DNA of 64,000 nt from Reticulitermes speratus (taxonomy: Eukaryota; Arthropoda; Insecta; Blattodea; Rhinotermitidae), in the NCBI GenBank assembly GCA_021186555.1, contig JAJKFL010000237.1, positions 42,578,483 to 42,642,482 of the forward strand, read 5' to 3'. Shown here piece after piece: positions 1 to 9,500 of this stretch (the first letter of the stretch is position 1; each line of letters starts with the position of its first letter). A program made the position numbers and the translations under genes. The notes beneath the pieces were generated by a model. The model was not told the origin of the DNA. It did not search any database and was given only the letters and a program-made list of their open reading frames with translations.

Positions 1-390
1 ACAGCAGACATCCCGTGGCTCTAGAGGCACGGTGGACAATAGCGGTATCGTACGTACACTGACATGTTGGACAGTGCCTTCAGAGAACGACTAGCCAGTA
101 GCTTCGTACAGTACGTCCAGTAAGCAGTGACGTACCTATGCAGGTTTGGTAATTTGTCTACTCAAGAGTTAGGTGATATCCATTGCAGGCAGGAATTTAA
201 CTCTGAGTGTAAAACCGAGTTCGTATGCAGTTCTTTGCACGTGAGAGAGTAGTGCTGTGCGTGGCCGGTGTAAAGGGAGACACAGCGGCACTAAATTGGC
301 TGCAGAACTTACTTGCAGTCTGCTTTAGCATTCAAAAAACTCTGCACGTTGTGCGCACTGTGTTACTGTCACAGAGCGTACGAATGAGGG
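1..390. other. Unique sequence, no gene seen
   Basis: I see no exon, repeat or element here. A 63-codon open frame from 225 lacks any recognisable motif and runs into the tandem array, so I treat it as chance. The stretch may belong to an upstream intron of the Spaetzle-like gene. Confidence 0.4.
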
Positions 391-1440
391 CTAAACATTC
401 TGCAGGTACACAGTGAGTATGTGAACATTCTGCAGGTACACACAGTGAATATGTGAACATTCTGCAGGTACACACAGTGAGTATGTGAACATTCTGCAGG
501 TACACACAGCAGCAGTAACTGTATGAGTATGTGAACATTCTACAGGTACACACAGTGAGTATGTGAACATTCTGCAGGTACATACAGCAGCAGTAACTGT
601 ATGAGTATGTGAACATTCTACAGGTACACACAGCAGGAGTAACTGTATGAGTATGTAAACATTCTGCAGGTACACACAGTGAGTATGTGAACATTCTGCA
701 GGTACACACAGCAGGAGTAACTGTATGAGTATGTGAACATTCTACAGGTACACACAGCAGGAGTAACTGTATGAGTATGTAAACATTCTGCAGGTACACA
801 CAGCAGGAGTAACTGTATGAGTATGTAAACATTCTGCAGGTACACACAGTGAGTATGTAAACATTCTGCAGGTACACACAGCAGGAGTAACTGTATGAGT
901 ATGTAAACATTCTGCAGGTACACACAGTGAGTATGTAAACATTCTGCAGGTACACACAGTGAGTATGTAAACATTCTGCAGGTACACACAGCAGGAGTAA
1001 CTGTATGAGTATGTAAACATTCTGCAGGTACACACAGCAGGAGTAACTGTATGAGTATGTAAACATTCTGCAGGTACACACAGTGAGTATGTGAACATTC
1101 TGCAGGTACACACAGCAGGAGTAACTGTATGAGTATGTAAACATTCTGCAGGTACACACAGCAGGAGTAACTGTATGAGTATGTAAACATTCTGCAGGTA
1201 CACACAGTGAGTATGTAAACATTCTGCAGGTACACACAGCAGCAGTAACTGTATGAGTATGTAAACATTCTGCAGTTACACACAGCAGCAGTAACTGTAT
1301 GAGTATGTGAACATTACGCAGGTACACACAGTGAGTATGTAAACATTCTGCAGGTACACACAGCAGCAGTAACTGTATGAGTATGTGAACATTCTGCAGG
1401 TACACACAGCAGCAGTAACTGTATGAGTATGTGAACATTC
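391..1440. repeat. Minisatellite, mixed 32/46-bp units
   Basis: Tandem array in which every unit carries the core ACATTCTGCAGGTACACACA. Units come in two lengths. The short one (32 bp) goes on with GTGAGTAT, the long one (46 bp) with GCAGCAGTAACTGTATGAGT or GCAGGAGTAACTGTATGAGT. They alternate irregularly about 27 times. Both CTGCAG-GTACAC and ACA-GTGAGT look like 5' splice donors, but no exon abuts the array. Long minus-strand open frames across it are by-products of the repeat. Confidence 0.95.
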
Positions 1441-1760
1441 CGGATAGCAAGACTAACTAATTCAGTCACCGTCAGTCATGTGGCCTGCACATGAAGCTGA
1501 CAGTTGTGCACCCCGCGGAAGGTCTACGAAGGACACAGAAGACCAAGCACTTAACAATGGACGGACCGACTCAAATTAGGGGCGTCGGTGGCCTTTGTTA
1601 ACAACTGACAAACATCTTTGTTCTGACGTCATTTACCCGTGACGCCATGGCCGTCATGACGCGTCCATCATTCGGCAGCCTTACGAACCTGTCTGACCGG
1701 CCACCCAGCAAGGTCGAATTAACTACTTCGGTGTTGTGTCTGCGGGGTTTTGCTCAGTTA
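1441..1760. other. Unique sequence between repeats
   Basis: No exon-like open frame with splice signals is visible. Short open frames at 1647-1838 have no motif. Confidence 0.35.
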
Positions 1761-1960
1761 CAAAGAGTGTTTGAGGTTCGTTCCGACAGCCGTGTTGCTG
1801 ATGGTGTGACGCCGTGTCGTTGGGGGAGTACTTACTGACGTTTCGCAGGATCGCAGTGCCTCCATCTTCCGGGTCAAGCAGTCCAAAAAGAATCCTTCTT
1901 GGCCTGCTTGCCATTTCGTCACATCGCAAAAGGAAGCGCCTAACATCAGGATGCGATCAG
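1760..1960. mobile_element. Foldback MITE family F1, partial copy
   Basis: Contains the arm GTGACGCCGTGTCGTTGGGG followed by a TGCCTCCATCTTCCGGGTCA segment. Related segments occur at 10560-10700, 49020-49200 and, as a complete inverted-repeat element, at 63716-63933. The minus strand reads as a short peptide with MEALRSCETSV, a motif I associate with widely dispersed non-autonomous insect elements. The ends of this copy are not clear. Confidence 0.55.
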
Positions 1961-2190
1961 TTCCTTATTGGCCATAACCTAACACTGCAGTGCATGTAGC
2001 CTGAAGTACTGACAGCATCGTTAAACAGGGCACAACTCGGCCTGCGACAGTGGGCCAGATGTGTGGAGTTGCATTTGCAGCAGGGCCTTGGGACTGTCCT
2101 ATGGCACTCTCAAGCTAGCTGCTATCAACAGTGGAGTACAGGCGGCCAGAACGTGGCGCCGAACATTCATACCTGGCCAGTGTGTCGCTC

Positions 2191-2211
2191 ACACACACAC
2201 ACACACACACA
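2191..2211. repeat. (AC)n microsatellite
   Basis: A run of about ten AC dinucleotides. Confidence 0.9.
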
Positions 2212-2274
2212 TCTGTATCTGACAGTGACTGCACACAGCTGTCTGTCGCTCACCAAGTCACGATAACCCACAGC

Positions 2275-2500
2275 TTATATGAGACCCACAGTGCCTTGCT
2301 ACTGATTGATATCCTGAGCCAGGTGAATCCCATCCACACTCCAATTCCGTTTAAATTTCAGTTTAGTGTTATCCTACCATCTATACCTAGGTCTCCAAAG
2401 TGCTATTTTCTTTAAATTTTTCTGGTCGAAGGATTTTAAGACTCACGCATATCGCGCATATTGCATGCGTGCAACATGACTGGCCCATCTCATGGTCCCT
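2275..2500 (-). mobile_element. LINE 3'-end fragment (family L)
   Basis: Decayed minus-strand copy of the LINE C-terminal segment seen intact at 39885-40395. Recognisable pieces are the complements of the segments coding for the QDRD-like end, the EDNIKMDL region (TGTTATCCTACCATCTATAC) and the RWAGHV region (GGCCCATCTCATGG). Many substitutions and small gaps suggest an old copy. Confidence 0.55.
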
Positions 2501-2639
2501 GATTTGCTCACCCTAACCAGTAAGTATTGCTAAGAGTACAAATGTCTGTAGTGCAAACAGCTTCGTAATACGCAGAAACAAATGTATGAACAATTAAGCA
2601 AGGAAAATGAAACTTAAATTTGTCCTGTGCTTAATTAAG

Positions 2640-2745
2640 CACCATGCCGTGAAGGCATATGGGGAGAGTGGAGGTATAGCTCTACTCATTCATAGCGTTG
2701 GTACTAGGTGCAGGTGAACGGTCGGCTTCACACCAGGCTGCTTCG
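2640..2745 (-). mobile_element. SINE-A fragment
   Basis: Matches the 3' half of the full-length SINE-A at 59270-59556, with the shared signature GAAGGCATATGGGGAGAGTG followed by GAGGTATAGCTCTACTC. The tRNA-like head is absent. It lies about 70 bp before the 27-bp array. Confidence 0.6.
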
Positions 2746-2817
2746 GGAAGCTGGTTTGTTCCAAATGAGAAGACTTTTGCCAAGTCCGGTACTGACGTAG
2801 CTGCCGGTAAAGATACT

Positions 2818-4010
2818 GCAGTAACGTACAGTGGTGTGTTGCAGGCAGTAACGTACAGCGGTGTGTTGCAGGCAGTAACGTACAGTGGTGTGTTGCAGGC
2901 AGTAAGGTACAGTGGTGTGTTGCAGGCAGTAACGTACAGCGGTGTGTTGCAGGCAGTAACGTACAGTGGTGTGTTGCAGGCAGTAACGTACAGTGGTGTG
3001 TTGCAGGCAGTAACGTACAGCGGTGTGTTGCAGGCAGTAACGTACAGCGGTGTGTTGCAGGCAGTAACGTACAGCGGTGTGTTGCAGGCAGTAACGTACA
3101 GCGGTGTGTTGCAGGCAGTAACGTACAGTGGTGTGTTGCAGGCAGTAACGTACAGCGGTGTGTTGCAGGCAGTAACGTACAGTGGTGTGTTGCAGGCAGT
3201 AACGTACAGTGGTGTGTTGCAGGCAGTAACGTACAGCGGTGTGTTGCAGGCAGTAACGTACAGCGGTGTGTTGCAGGCAGTAACGTACAGCGGTGTGTTG
3301 CAGGCAGTAACGTACAGCGGTGTGTTGCAGGCAGTAACGTACAGCGGTGTGTTGCAGGAAAGTAACGTACAGCGGTTGTGTTGCAGGCAGTAACGTACAG
3401 CGGTGTGTTGCAGGCAGTAACGTACAGTGGTGTGTTGCAGGCAGTAACGTACAGTGGTGTGTTGCAGGCAGTAACGTACAGTGGTGTGTTGCAGGCAGTA
3501 ACGTACAGTGGTGTGTTGCAGGCAGTAACGTACAGCGGTGTGTTGCAGGCAGTAACGTACAGTGGTGTGTTTCAGGCAGTAACGTACAGTGGTGTGTTGC
3601 AGGCAGTAACGTACAGCGGTGTGTTGCAGGCAGTAACGTACAGCGGTGTGTTGCAGGCAGTAACGTACAGTGGTGTGTTGCAGGCAGTAACGTACAGTGG
3701 TGTGTTTCAGGCAGTAACGTACAGTGGTGTGTTTCAGGCAGTAACGTACAGTGGTGTGTTGCAGGCAGTAACGTACAGTGGTGTGTTGCAGGCAGTAACG
3801 TACAGTGGTGTGTTGCAGGCAGTAACGTACAGTGGTGTGTTTCAGGCAGTAACGTACAGTGGTGTGTTGCAGGCAGTAACGTACAGTGGTGTGTTGCAGG
3901 CAGTAACGTACAGTGGTGTGTTGCAGGCAGTAACGTACAGTGGTGTGTTGCAGGCAGTAACGTACAGTGGTGTGTTGCAGGCAGTAACGTACAGTGGTGT
4001 GTTGCAGGCA
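2818..4010 (+). repeat. 27-bp minisatellite at a spz splice acceptor
   Basis: About 44 units. Each contains GTAACGTACAGTGG (or CAGCGG) followed by TGTGTTGCAG and GCA. The array ends at the 3' splice site of the spz exon at 4008, and the unit's TTGCAG-GCA is the real acceptor. The unit's other half is identical over 14 bases to the intron start just after that exon (4095-4108). Each unit therefore looks like a 24-nt GT...AG stretch. In the exon's reading frame every unit has a TAA stop, which supports an intronic location. Variants include TTTCAG for TTGCAG and a small indel near 3357-3376. Confidence 0.95.
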
Positions 4011-4094
4011 GCTGATCCGCTACCTGGTCGAGAGATGGGGCTACGACTACGGCACGCTGCTCAGTGACGAGTCGCGCGACGACTTCAACTACAG
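4008..4094 (+). CDS. spz3: spz-like exon, proregion
   Basis: The acceptor is TTGCAG and the donor is CTACAG-GTAACG. The frame reads QLIRYLVERWGYDYG, then TLLSDESRDDFNY. The exon ends after two bases of an Arg codon that is completed at 6678. The start could be 4008 or 4012, since two AG dinucleotides are four bases apart. It is flanked on the left by the 27-bp array that copies its acceptor and donor flanks. Confidence 0.75.
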
Positions 4095-7000
4095 GTAACG
4101 TACAGTGGCATTCTTTACGGAAATTTAGGTGGACACAAATGATGGGAACTGAAGTGTCACAGCAGCTACTGTCGCACGGCTTTAGGCGCCACAACAGCCG
4201 GCAATTCAGCGAACTTGCTGGTAACGAGGCCCTTCCGGCTGACAGCAGCCTGTGTGCGGCTCAACTGCTGTCAGTAGCTGTCTTACTGCGGCCAGTGCTG
4301 CGCCTTGCGATGCACGGTTTACAGCACTGACATTGAGACTTGAAACTTTACATGTGCAGTTAACAATTATCAGACCAACAATAATGAGATTGGGGGGGGG
4401 GGGCTGAGGAAAACAGGCAACTTGGAAGACGGAGGAGTAAGGTAAAGGTCACCCTAGAACAGGCCATGAAGGCCCAGAGGGGGAGTACAGGTATAGATCT
4501 ACTCTTTCTTTTACCCTGGCACTAGATGAGGTGGGTGTAGTTGGGGGATAATATTAAAATGGATCTTAACGGACTCGGTTGGGGGGCGTGGAGTAAATTG
4601 ATCTGGCTCAGAATACGGACAAGTGGCGGACTCTTGCAAACGCGGTAATGAACCTTCGGGTTGCATAAGATGCGGGTAAATTCTTGACTAGCTGAGGAAC
4701 TGCTAGCTTTTCAAGGATGGCCTTCTTCCACGGAGCTGAAGTTAGCAGCCGTGGCTACCGTACATATTGGTAACAGTGTGGACTGATATAGTGACAATCG
4801 CGGTGCCATGGGCTTTCATTGCGGTCACCAAAACCCGAGGATAAGCAGCCGGATGATTTTCCTCTTCTCCAAAGTGTCCCGACCGGCTCCGGCCCACCTA
4901 GCCTCATATTCGAAGGGTGCTGGGGTTCTTTTCTGGGGGTAAAATGGCTGAGACATGAAGGTCACCTCCATCTAGTGTCCAGGTTAAGAATGTGTAGAGC
5001 TGTAACTCCAGTCCCCCTATACGCCTTCATGACACAGATAGGGACAACTTCGTATTCTAAGAAAGAACCAGACAAAGAATGGGTGCTTTTGGTAGTACTT
5101 CATGAAACAGAAAGTGTTTGGTAGTACTTCATGAAACAGAAAGTGTTTGGTAGTACTTCATGAAACAGAAAGTGTTTGGTAGTACTTCATGAAACAGAAA
5201 GTGTTTGGTAGTACTTCATGAAACAGAAAGTGTTTGGTAGTACTTCATGAAACAGAAAGTGTTTGGTAGTACTTCATGAAACAGAAAGTGTTTGGTAGTA
5301 CTTCATGAAACAGAAAGTGTTTGGTAGTACTTCATGAAACAGAAAGTGTTTGGTAGTACTTCATGAAACAGAAAGTGTTTGGTAGTACTTCATGAAACAG
5401 AAAGTGTTTGGTAGTACTTCATGAAACAGAAAGTGTTTGGTAGTACTTCATGAAACAGAAAGTGTTTGGTAGTACTTCATGAAACAGAAAGTGTTTGGTA
5501 GTACTTCATGAAACAGAAAGTGTTTGGTAGTACTTCATGAAACAGAAAGTGTTTGGTAGTACTTCATGAAACAGAAAGTGTTTGGTAGTACTTCATGAAA
5601 CAGAAAGTGTTTGGTAGTACTTCATGAAACAGAAAGTGTTTGGTAGTACTTCATGAAACAGAAAGTGTTTGGTAGTACTTCATGAAACAGAAAGTGTTTG
5701 GTAGTACTTCATGAAACAGAAAGTGTTTGGTAGTACTTCATGAAACAGAAAGTGTTTGGTAGTACTTCATGAAACAGAAAGTGTTTGGTAGTACTTCATG
5801 AAACAGAAAGTGTTTGGTAGTACTTCATGAAACAGAAAGTGTTTGGTAGTACTTCATGAAACAGAAAGTGTTTGGTAGTACTTCATGAAACAGAAAGTGT
5901 TTGGTAGTACTTCATGAAACAGAAAGTGTTTGGTAGTACTTCATGAAACAGAAAGTGTTTGGTAGTACTTCATGAAACAGAAAGTGTTTGGTAGTACTTC
6001 ATGAAACAGAAAGTGTTTGGTAGTACTTCATGAAACAGAAAGTGTTTGGTAGTACTTCATGAAACAGAAAGTGTTTGGTAGTACTTCATGAAACAAAGTG
6101 TTTGGTAGTACTTCATGAAATAGAAAGTGTTTGGTAGTACTTCATGAAACAGAAAGTGTTTGGTAGTACTTCATGAAACAAAGTGTTTGGTAGTACTTCA
6201 TGAAACAGAAAGTGTTTGGTAGTACTTCATGAAACAGAAAGTGTTTCAAAGATGTGTTCACTAACAAGTTAAACACTTGATACTGGGTGCAGTTCTTTAT
6301 GTAGGGATGGCCACTGTATACCAGAATTTCTGCACTGTGTCTTTATGTAATAAAATTAAACCTGATTTTAAACCTCTTGCCAAATGTGCACATAAATCCT
6401 CTTGGGCAGTTACATACGTCAACGTTCGATTAAGAATGGATGTTTCAGATACCTGCTTTGTCTCCCAAACTGACAGCTAATACTGTAGTGTGGTGCTGCA
6501 AATATGTGCTTCATTTTATGGTGTTCTGGGCTCTGTCATCCTGAAGATGGATGCTGTATGTTCTTCCAAAACACAGCCCACATATTAGACAATTCAATGT
6601 CACAACCCAAAAACCACCCAAGTTTCCACCACTGCAAAAACCTCAAGTCTGAACACGAGTTTTTCCTTTCATCACAGGACGCCTGTAATGTATGGACCAG
6701 CGCCTCATCCAGGCTACACGTATGGGCCCCCAAAGGTGCCAACCCTCTCATACTACCCAGGAGTGCAGTTTGTTGGGAATGGAAGCGGCGGAGGATACCC
6801 AGACAGACGCTACAAGCTGCCCCCACAGTTCTTGAGCGCAGACCCCTACCTGTACACAACGCTACTGCAGCCAGCAACGCAGTACAACCCAGATGACTGG
6901 TGGGAGAGGCAAGCAACTCAGAATATAGTGGCAGGTCGTAAATGGGGGGGGGGCCCCATTTACGACCTGCCACTATATTCTGAGTGCATTGCGGGAGCTT

Positions 7001-8684
7001 GTGTACTGACTTAACTTCTCTTGATATTAGTCAAACATATTTTTACATAAGTGTATTACTGCAGTCTGATCAAACAGGTAACTAACACTGGGGATGCTAC
7101 AGCCAGCAGAACAAAACGCGTGTTCAAATATGAATGTACAAACTAAACCATACACAGCACGTGACAAATTAATTTGATGTCTTGGATAATATTAAAGAGG
7201 GTCATAAAGAAATAGAGTACAACTACATTCATCTGGTTCAGGACAACAACCAGTGGAACGTTCTTGTGAGCAAAGTAAAGACACTTCTGGTTCCACAAAA
7301 ATGGGAAATTTCTTGAGCAGTGAAATGTTTTGTTTAAAGATGCTGTCAGTTGCTAAGTTTATATAGTGTCACTGGTAAATAAATGAAATGTGAAAGTGGA
7401 GCATTGGTGGAATTATATATACAGGGTAAACCAAAGTACTGGGAATAAAACCTGTCACAATGACACTTTGTTCACCACAAATCTCACATGGACTGACCCA
7501 AGATCGAACCCAGCAACTAACCACCTGGGCCATGGCATGGCCCAAATTTCTTGAGTATCTGAGTGACCATTAACTTGTGAAGAGAGACTGTACTCCATGG
7601 AGTGTGTTATGACGAAATTTATGTCTGTTAAGATGAATTTACAGTTTGAACACTTTGGATGGTCTGTACTTGTGTGTGTGTGTTTGTGTGTGTGTGTGTC
7701 ACCATTTCTGATGTGAATATTTGCCATGTTACAAACAGGTATACCCGTTCAAATGCTGAGGGCTCCTTCGGTAGCAACCACCAGCAGCAGTCGCGACACA
7801 GGAAGCGGAGACAGGCAGCAAGTAACCAGCTGTGCCCTACCAGAACCGAGTTCATCATGCCCAAAGCTGCGATGAACAATAGAGGAAATTGGATGTTTGT
7901 GGTCAATCTGAATGAGGTTGATGACAGATACACACAGCTGGTCGGCACTGAAACGTGCGCGTGAGTACACACAGTTGGTTAGCACTGAAATATGCATGAG
8001 TACACACAGTTGGTCAGCACTGAAATGTGCATGTGTACACACAGTTGGTCAGCACTGAAACGTGCATGAGTACACACAGTTGGTCAGCACTGAAATGTGC
8101 ATGAGTACACACAGTTGGTCAGCACTGAAATATGCATGAGTACACACAGTTGGTCAGCACTGAAACGTGCATGAGTACACACAGTTGGTCAGCACTGAAG
8201 CATGTGCACGAATATATTCAAAAGGCCAACAGAGGCATGCTGTGTCACTGTAAGCACAGACACAAATATCCATTGCATGGATCCTCTTGTCACTGTCACT
8301 GTCACAGTACAGTGTGCACAGCTACAACTTTGAAATGCAGTAATAGTGAAATTTAAAAAACTAAAGTTCACTCAATTCATTAAGTGCATTTAGGGTGAGG
8401 TGAAATTTGGATTGTTGTATGTCATTTACATTACTTAATTTTCATAGGTTTAACCATACTTTTGCTACTTATTAAGACTCTTCAATGCAATGCAATTTTC
8501 ATATTGCAGCGCCAGTCAGTGCAGTGGACTGTGCTCCATACCTGGCAGTTACTCGTCACGCTGTCAGCAGCAGTATGTGCAGAAGAGACTGGTAGCCCTG
8601 GAGGGTGGTGGAGATCGACTCTACACAGATGTATTCTGGTTCCCACACTGCTGCATCTGTCAGATCACACAAAACACTGGCTGA
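4008..8684 (+). CDS. spz3: Spaetzle-like neurotrophin, probably spz3 (3' part)
   Basis: Secreted cystine-knot ligand of the Spaetzle family. These proproteins are cleaved to release a dimeric C-terminal domain that signals through Toll-type receptors; the receptor of this member is not known from sequence. Exons: 4008-4094, 6678 to about 6934 (donor uncertain), 7739-7960 and 8510-8684. The proregion has RYLVERWGYDYGTLL, then a Pro/Tyr-rich stretch (GPAPHPGYTYGPPK). A basic furin-like site RHRKRR is at 7794-7811. The mature domain (about 107 residues) starts shortly before CPTRTEFIMPKAAMNNRGNW and ends with FWFPHCCICQI, containing eight cysteines. The 5' exons, including the signal peptide, are not visible and may lie left of the window. 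The family call is firm; the spz3 assignment rests on the remembered C-terminus and could be another spz paralogue. Confidence 0.8.
4095..4437 (+). other. spz intron, unique part
   Basis: No exon is visible. It starts with GTAACGTACAGTGG, shared with the upstream minisatellite, and contains a run of G around 4393-4403. Confidence 0.5.
4438..4523 (-). mobile_element. SINE-A 3' fragment
   Basis: About 85 bp matching the 3' end of the full-length minus-strand SINE-A at 59270, including GGTAAAGGTCACCCT and CAGGCCATGAAGGCCCAGAG. Confidence 0.75.
4530..4722 (+). mobile_element. LINE 3' tail (family L)
   Basis: Matches the end of the LINE C-terminal frame and its 3' untranslated tail: GATAATATTAAAATGGATCT, a segment coding for an SGLAQ-like QDRD region, then CGGTAATGAACCTTCGGGTT and TTGACTAGCTGAGGAACTG. 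The 5' part is missing, as expected of a 5'-truncated insertion. Confidence 0.75.
4845..5057 (+). mobile_element. SINE-A fragment
   Basis: Body and 3' end of SINE-A without the tRNA-like head: TTCCTCTTCTCCAAAGTGTC, the GGGGTTCTTTTCTGGGGGTA motif and the CCCCCTATACGCCTTCATGA end. The 29-bp array begins about 30 bp further on. Confidence 0.75.
5087..6246 (+). repeat. 29-bp minisatellite in spz intron
   Basis: About 40 units of 29 bp containing GGTAGTACTTCATGAAACAG. It is almost perfectly homogeneous, with only two copies lacking two bases and one substitution near its right end. It lies in the intron between the first two visible spz exons. Confidence 0.97.
6247..6677 (+). other. spz intron, unique part
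   Basis: No repeat or second exon is recognised. A frame from 6504 that runs on into the next exon is in a different frame from the coding one. Confidence 0.4.
6678..6934 (+). CDS. spz3: spz-like exon, Pro/Tyr-rich proregion
   Basis: The acceptor is ATCACAG. The frame reads TPVMYGPAPHPGYTYGPPK, then VPTLSYYPGVQFVG, DRRYKLPPQFLSADPYLYTT and QYNPDDWWERQATQ. The 3' limit is uncertain. Candidate donors are at 6900 (phase 2, matching the next exon), 6928, 6935, 6938 and 6984. Only 6900 and 6984 keep the frame into 7739. A 32-bp inverted repeat around a G run overlaps the end and may be an assembly fault. The coordinate 6934 is only a midpoint estimate. Confidence 0.65.
6916..6985. repeat. 32-bp perfect inverted repeat around poly-G
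   Basis: The left arm 6916-6947 and right arm 6954-6985 are exact reverse complements, separated by six G within a run of ten. The arms carry ATAGTGGCAGGTCGTAAATG and its complement. It overlaps the end of a coding exon. Confidence 0.95.
7180..7330 (+). mobile_element. LINE 3' tail (family L), decayed
   Basis: Old copy of the LINE tail: TTGGATAATATTAAAGAGG, a degenerate QDRD-coding part, GGTTCCACAAAAATGGGAAA and TTTCTTGAGCAG. It adjoins a SINE-B copy in the same intron. Confidence 0.55.
7331..7543 (-). mobile_element. SINE-B, single-tail copy
   Basis: Reads from a tRNA-like head at its right end (complement of CATGGCATGGCCCAAAT, with a degenerate GGGTTCGATCTTGG-like box B) through CCAGTACTTTGGTTTACC to GCTGACAGCATCTTTAAAC at its left end. 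It carries only one copy of the tail segment that is repeated 7 to 20 times at 29.9, 43.6 and 53.9 kb, so it shows the unexpanded form of the family. Confidence 0.75.
7671..7699. repeat. (TG)n microsatellite
   Basis: An interrupted TG run 40 bp upstream of a spz 3' splice site. It may stand in for the polypyrimidine tract. Confidence 0.85.
7739..7960 (+). CDS. spz3: spz-like exon with furin site and knot start
   Basis: The acceptor is ACAAACAG and the donor is GTGAGT. The frame reads YTRSNAEGSFG, then SRHRKRR (furin-like) and QLCPTRTEFIMPKAAMNNRG, NWMFVVNLNEVDDRYTQLVG and TETC. It ends with the first two bases of an Ala codon completed at 8510. The last 31 bases are the first member of the 35-bp array that continues into the intron. 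Confidence 0.88.
7930..8210 (+). repeat. 35-bp array copied from an exon end
   Basis: Eight units. The first is the end of the spz exon plus its donor; the other seven lie in the intron. The unit has ACACACAGTTGGTCAGCACT followed by GAAACGTGCATGAGT. In the intronic copies the donor GT is changed to AT (GCATGAGT) or otherwise altered, so the decoys no longer match the splice consensus at the right place. Confidence 0.93.
8510..8684 (+). CDS. spz3: spz-like terminal coding exon
   Basis: The acceptor is ATATTGCAG and completes an Ala codon. The frame reads ASQCSGLCSIPGSYSSRCQQ, then QYVQKRLVALEGGGDRLYTD and VFWFPHCCICQI followed by TQNTG and TGA at 8682-8684. The CxxxC and the terminal CCxC are typical of Spaetzle knots. 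An AATAAA overlaps the stop at 8684-8689 and is too close to be the likely poly(A) signal. Confidence 0.9.
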
Positions 8685-9358
8685 ATAAACAAAATGTACG
8701 GACTATTTTCTTCTCTATAAAAGTGAACTGTATTGTAAAGTTGCCTATAGGCAAGTGAACTGCAGCGATGTTCAGTTTGTGAGAAGACCCGGACATCCAA
8801 GAAGTGGAGAATGAAGCAGAAGGACAGTACGAATGAATTTATACTCTGCTCTCATAAGTGCTGTACAGTAGTGACCAGGTAACTTGCTAGCTGCACTCCC
8901 TAAAGGCACAGCTGCAGTCTGCGCAGTGTGATGTTTGCTGCTAGACTCGCCTCGGAAAGGCCAGGCAGCATTTTACGTATTTCAAAATTATTTACTCTCC
9001 TGCAAGTACATTCATATCTTCAGTTAATGTGGACATTTTTGAAATAGATAGAAAACGCTCTGTGCTGCATGTGCAGTGCTTCTGCTCTTGCCAACCTGCC
9101 ACTTCACCCTTGCGCCTACAACTAGCACGTAATCTGGTCACTAATACAGTAAGTTTAAACTACTCAAGTCTGCTTTCCTCACGTCATTCAGCTGGTTGCA
9201 GACACAGTGTGTAGTATGTTTCGAGATTTGAGGTTGCGGTTCTCACAGCAGTCAACATTACGGTTGTGACACTGTGTAGCTCAGTAGGTAGGTACTGGTA
9301 ATTGGAGGCTGCCTATAACTTTAGCATGCCAGATGGTGGCAGCATGTTCCTTTAAAAT
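8685..9358 (+). other. Probable 3' UTR and flank of spz gene
   Basis: No coding signal. The start is presumably the spz 3' UTR. I could not fix the cleavage site. Confidence 0.4.
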
Positions 9359-9500
9359 GTTGCCACCTGTCCACCAGATATTGCCACCTATACACCAAAT
9401 GTTACCACCTGTCCAGATGTTGCTACATATCCACCAAATGTTGCTATCTGTCCACCAAATGTTGCTACCTGTCCACCAAATGTTGCTACCTGTCCACCAA
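9359..9500. repeat. 21-bp minisatellite
   Basis: About seven diverged units of TGTTGCTACCTGTCCACCAA plus A. The 3' units are the most regular. Confidence 0.85.

Noticed and set aside
391-1440. CRISPR-like look of regular direct repeats
   Set aside because: No unique spacers and the window is eukaryotic; the same holds for all other arrays.
332-1450. 372-codon minus-strand frame with hydrophobic repeats
   Set aside because: Translation of the 32/46-bp array; the apparent LIQLLLLCV helices arise from the repeat.
2728-4194. 488-codon minus-strand and 230-codon plus-strand open frames
   Set aside because: Pure translations of the 27-bp repeat; the true exon frame has a stop in each unit.
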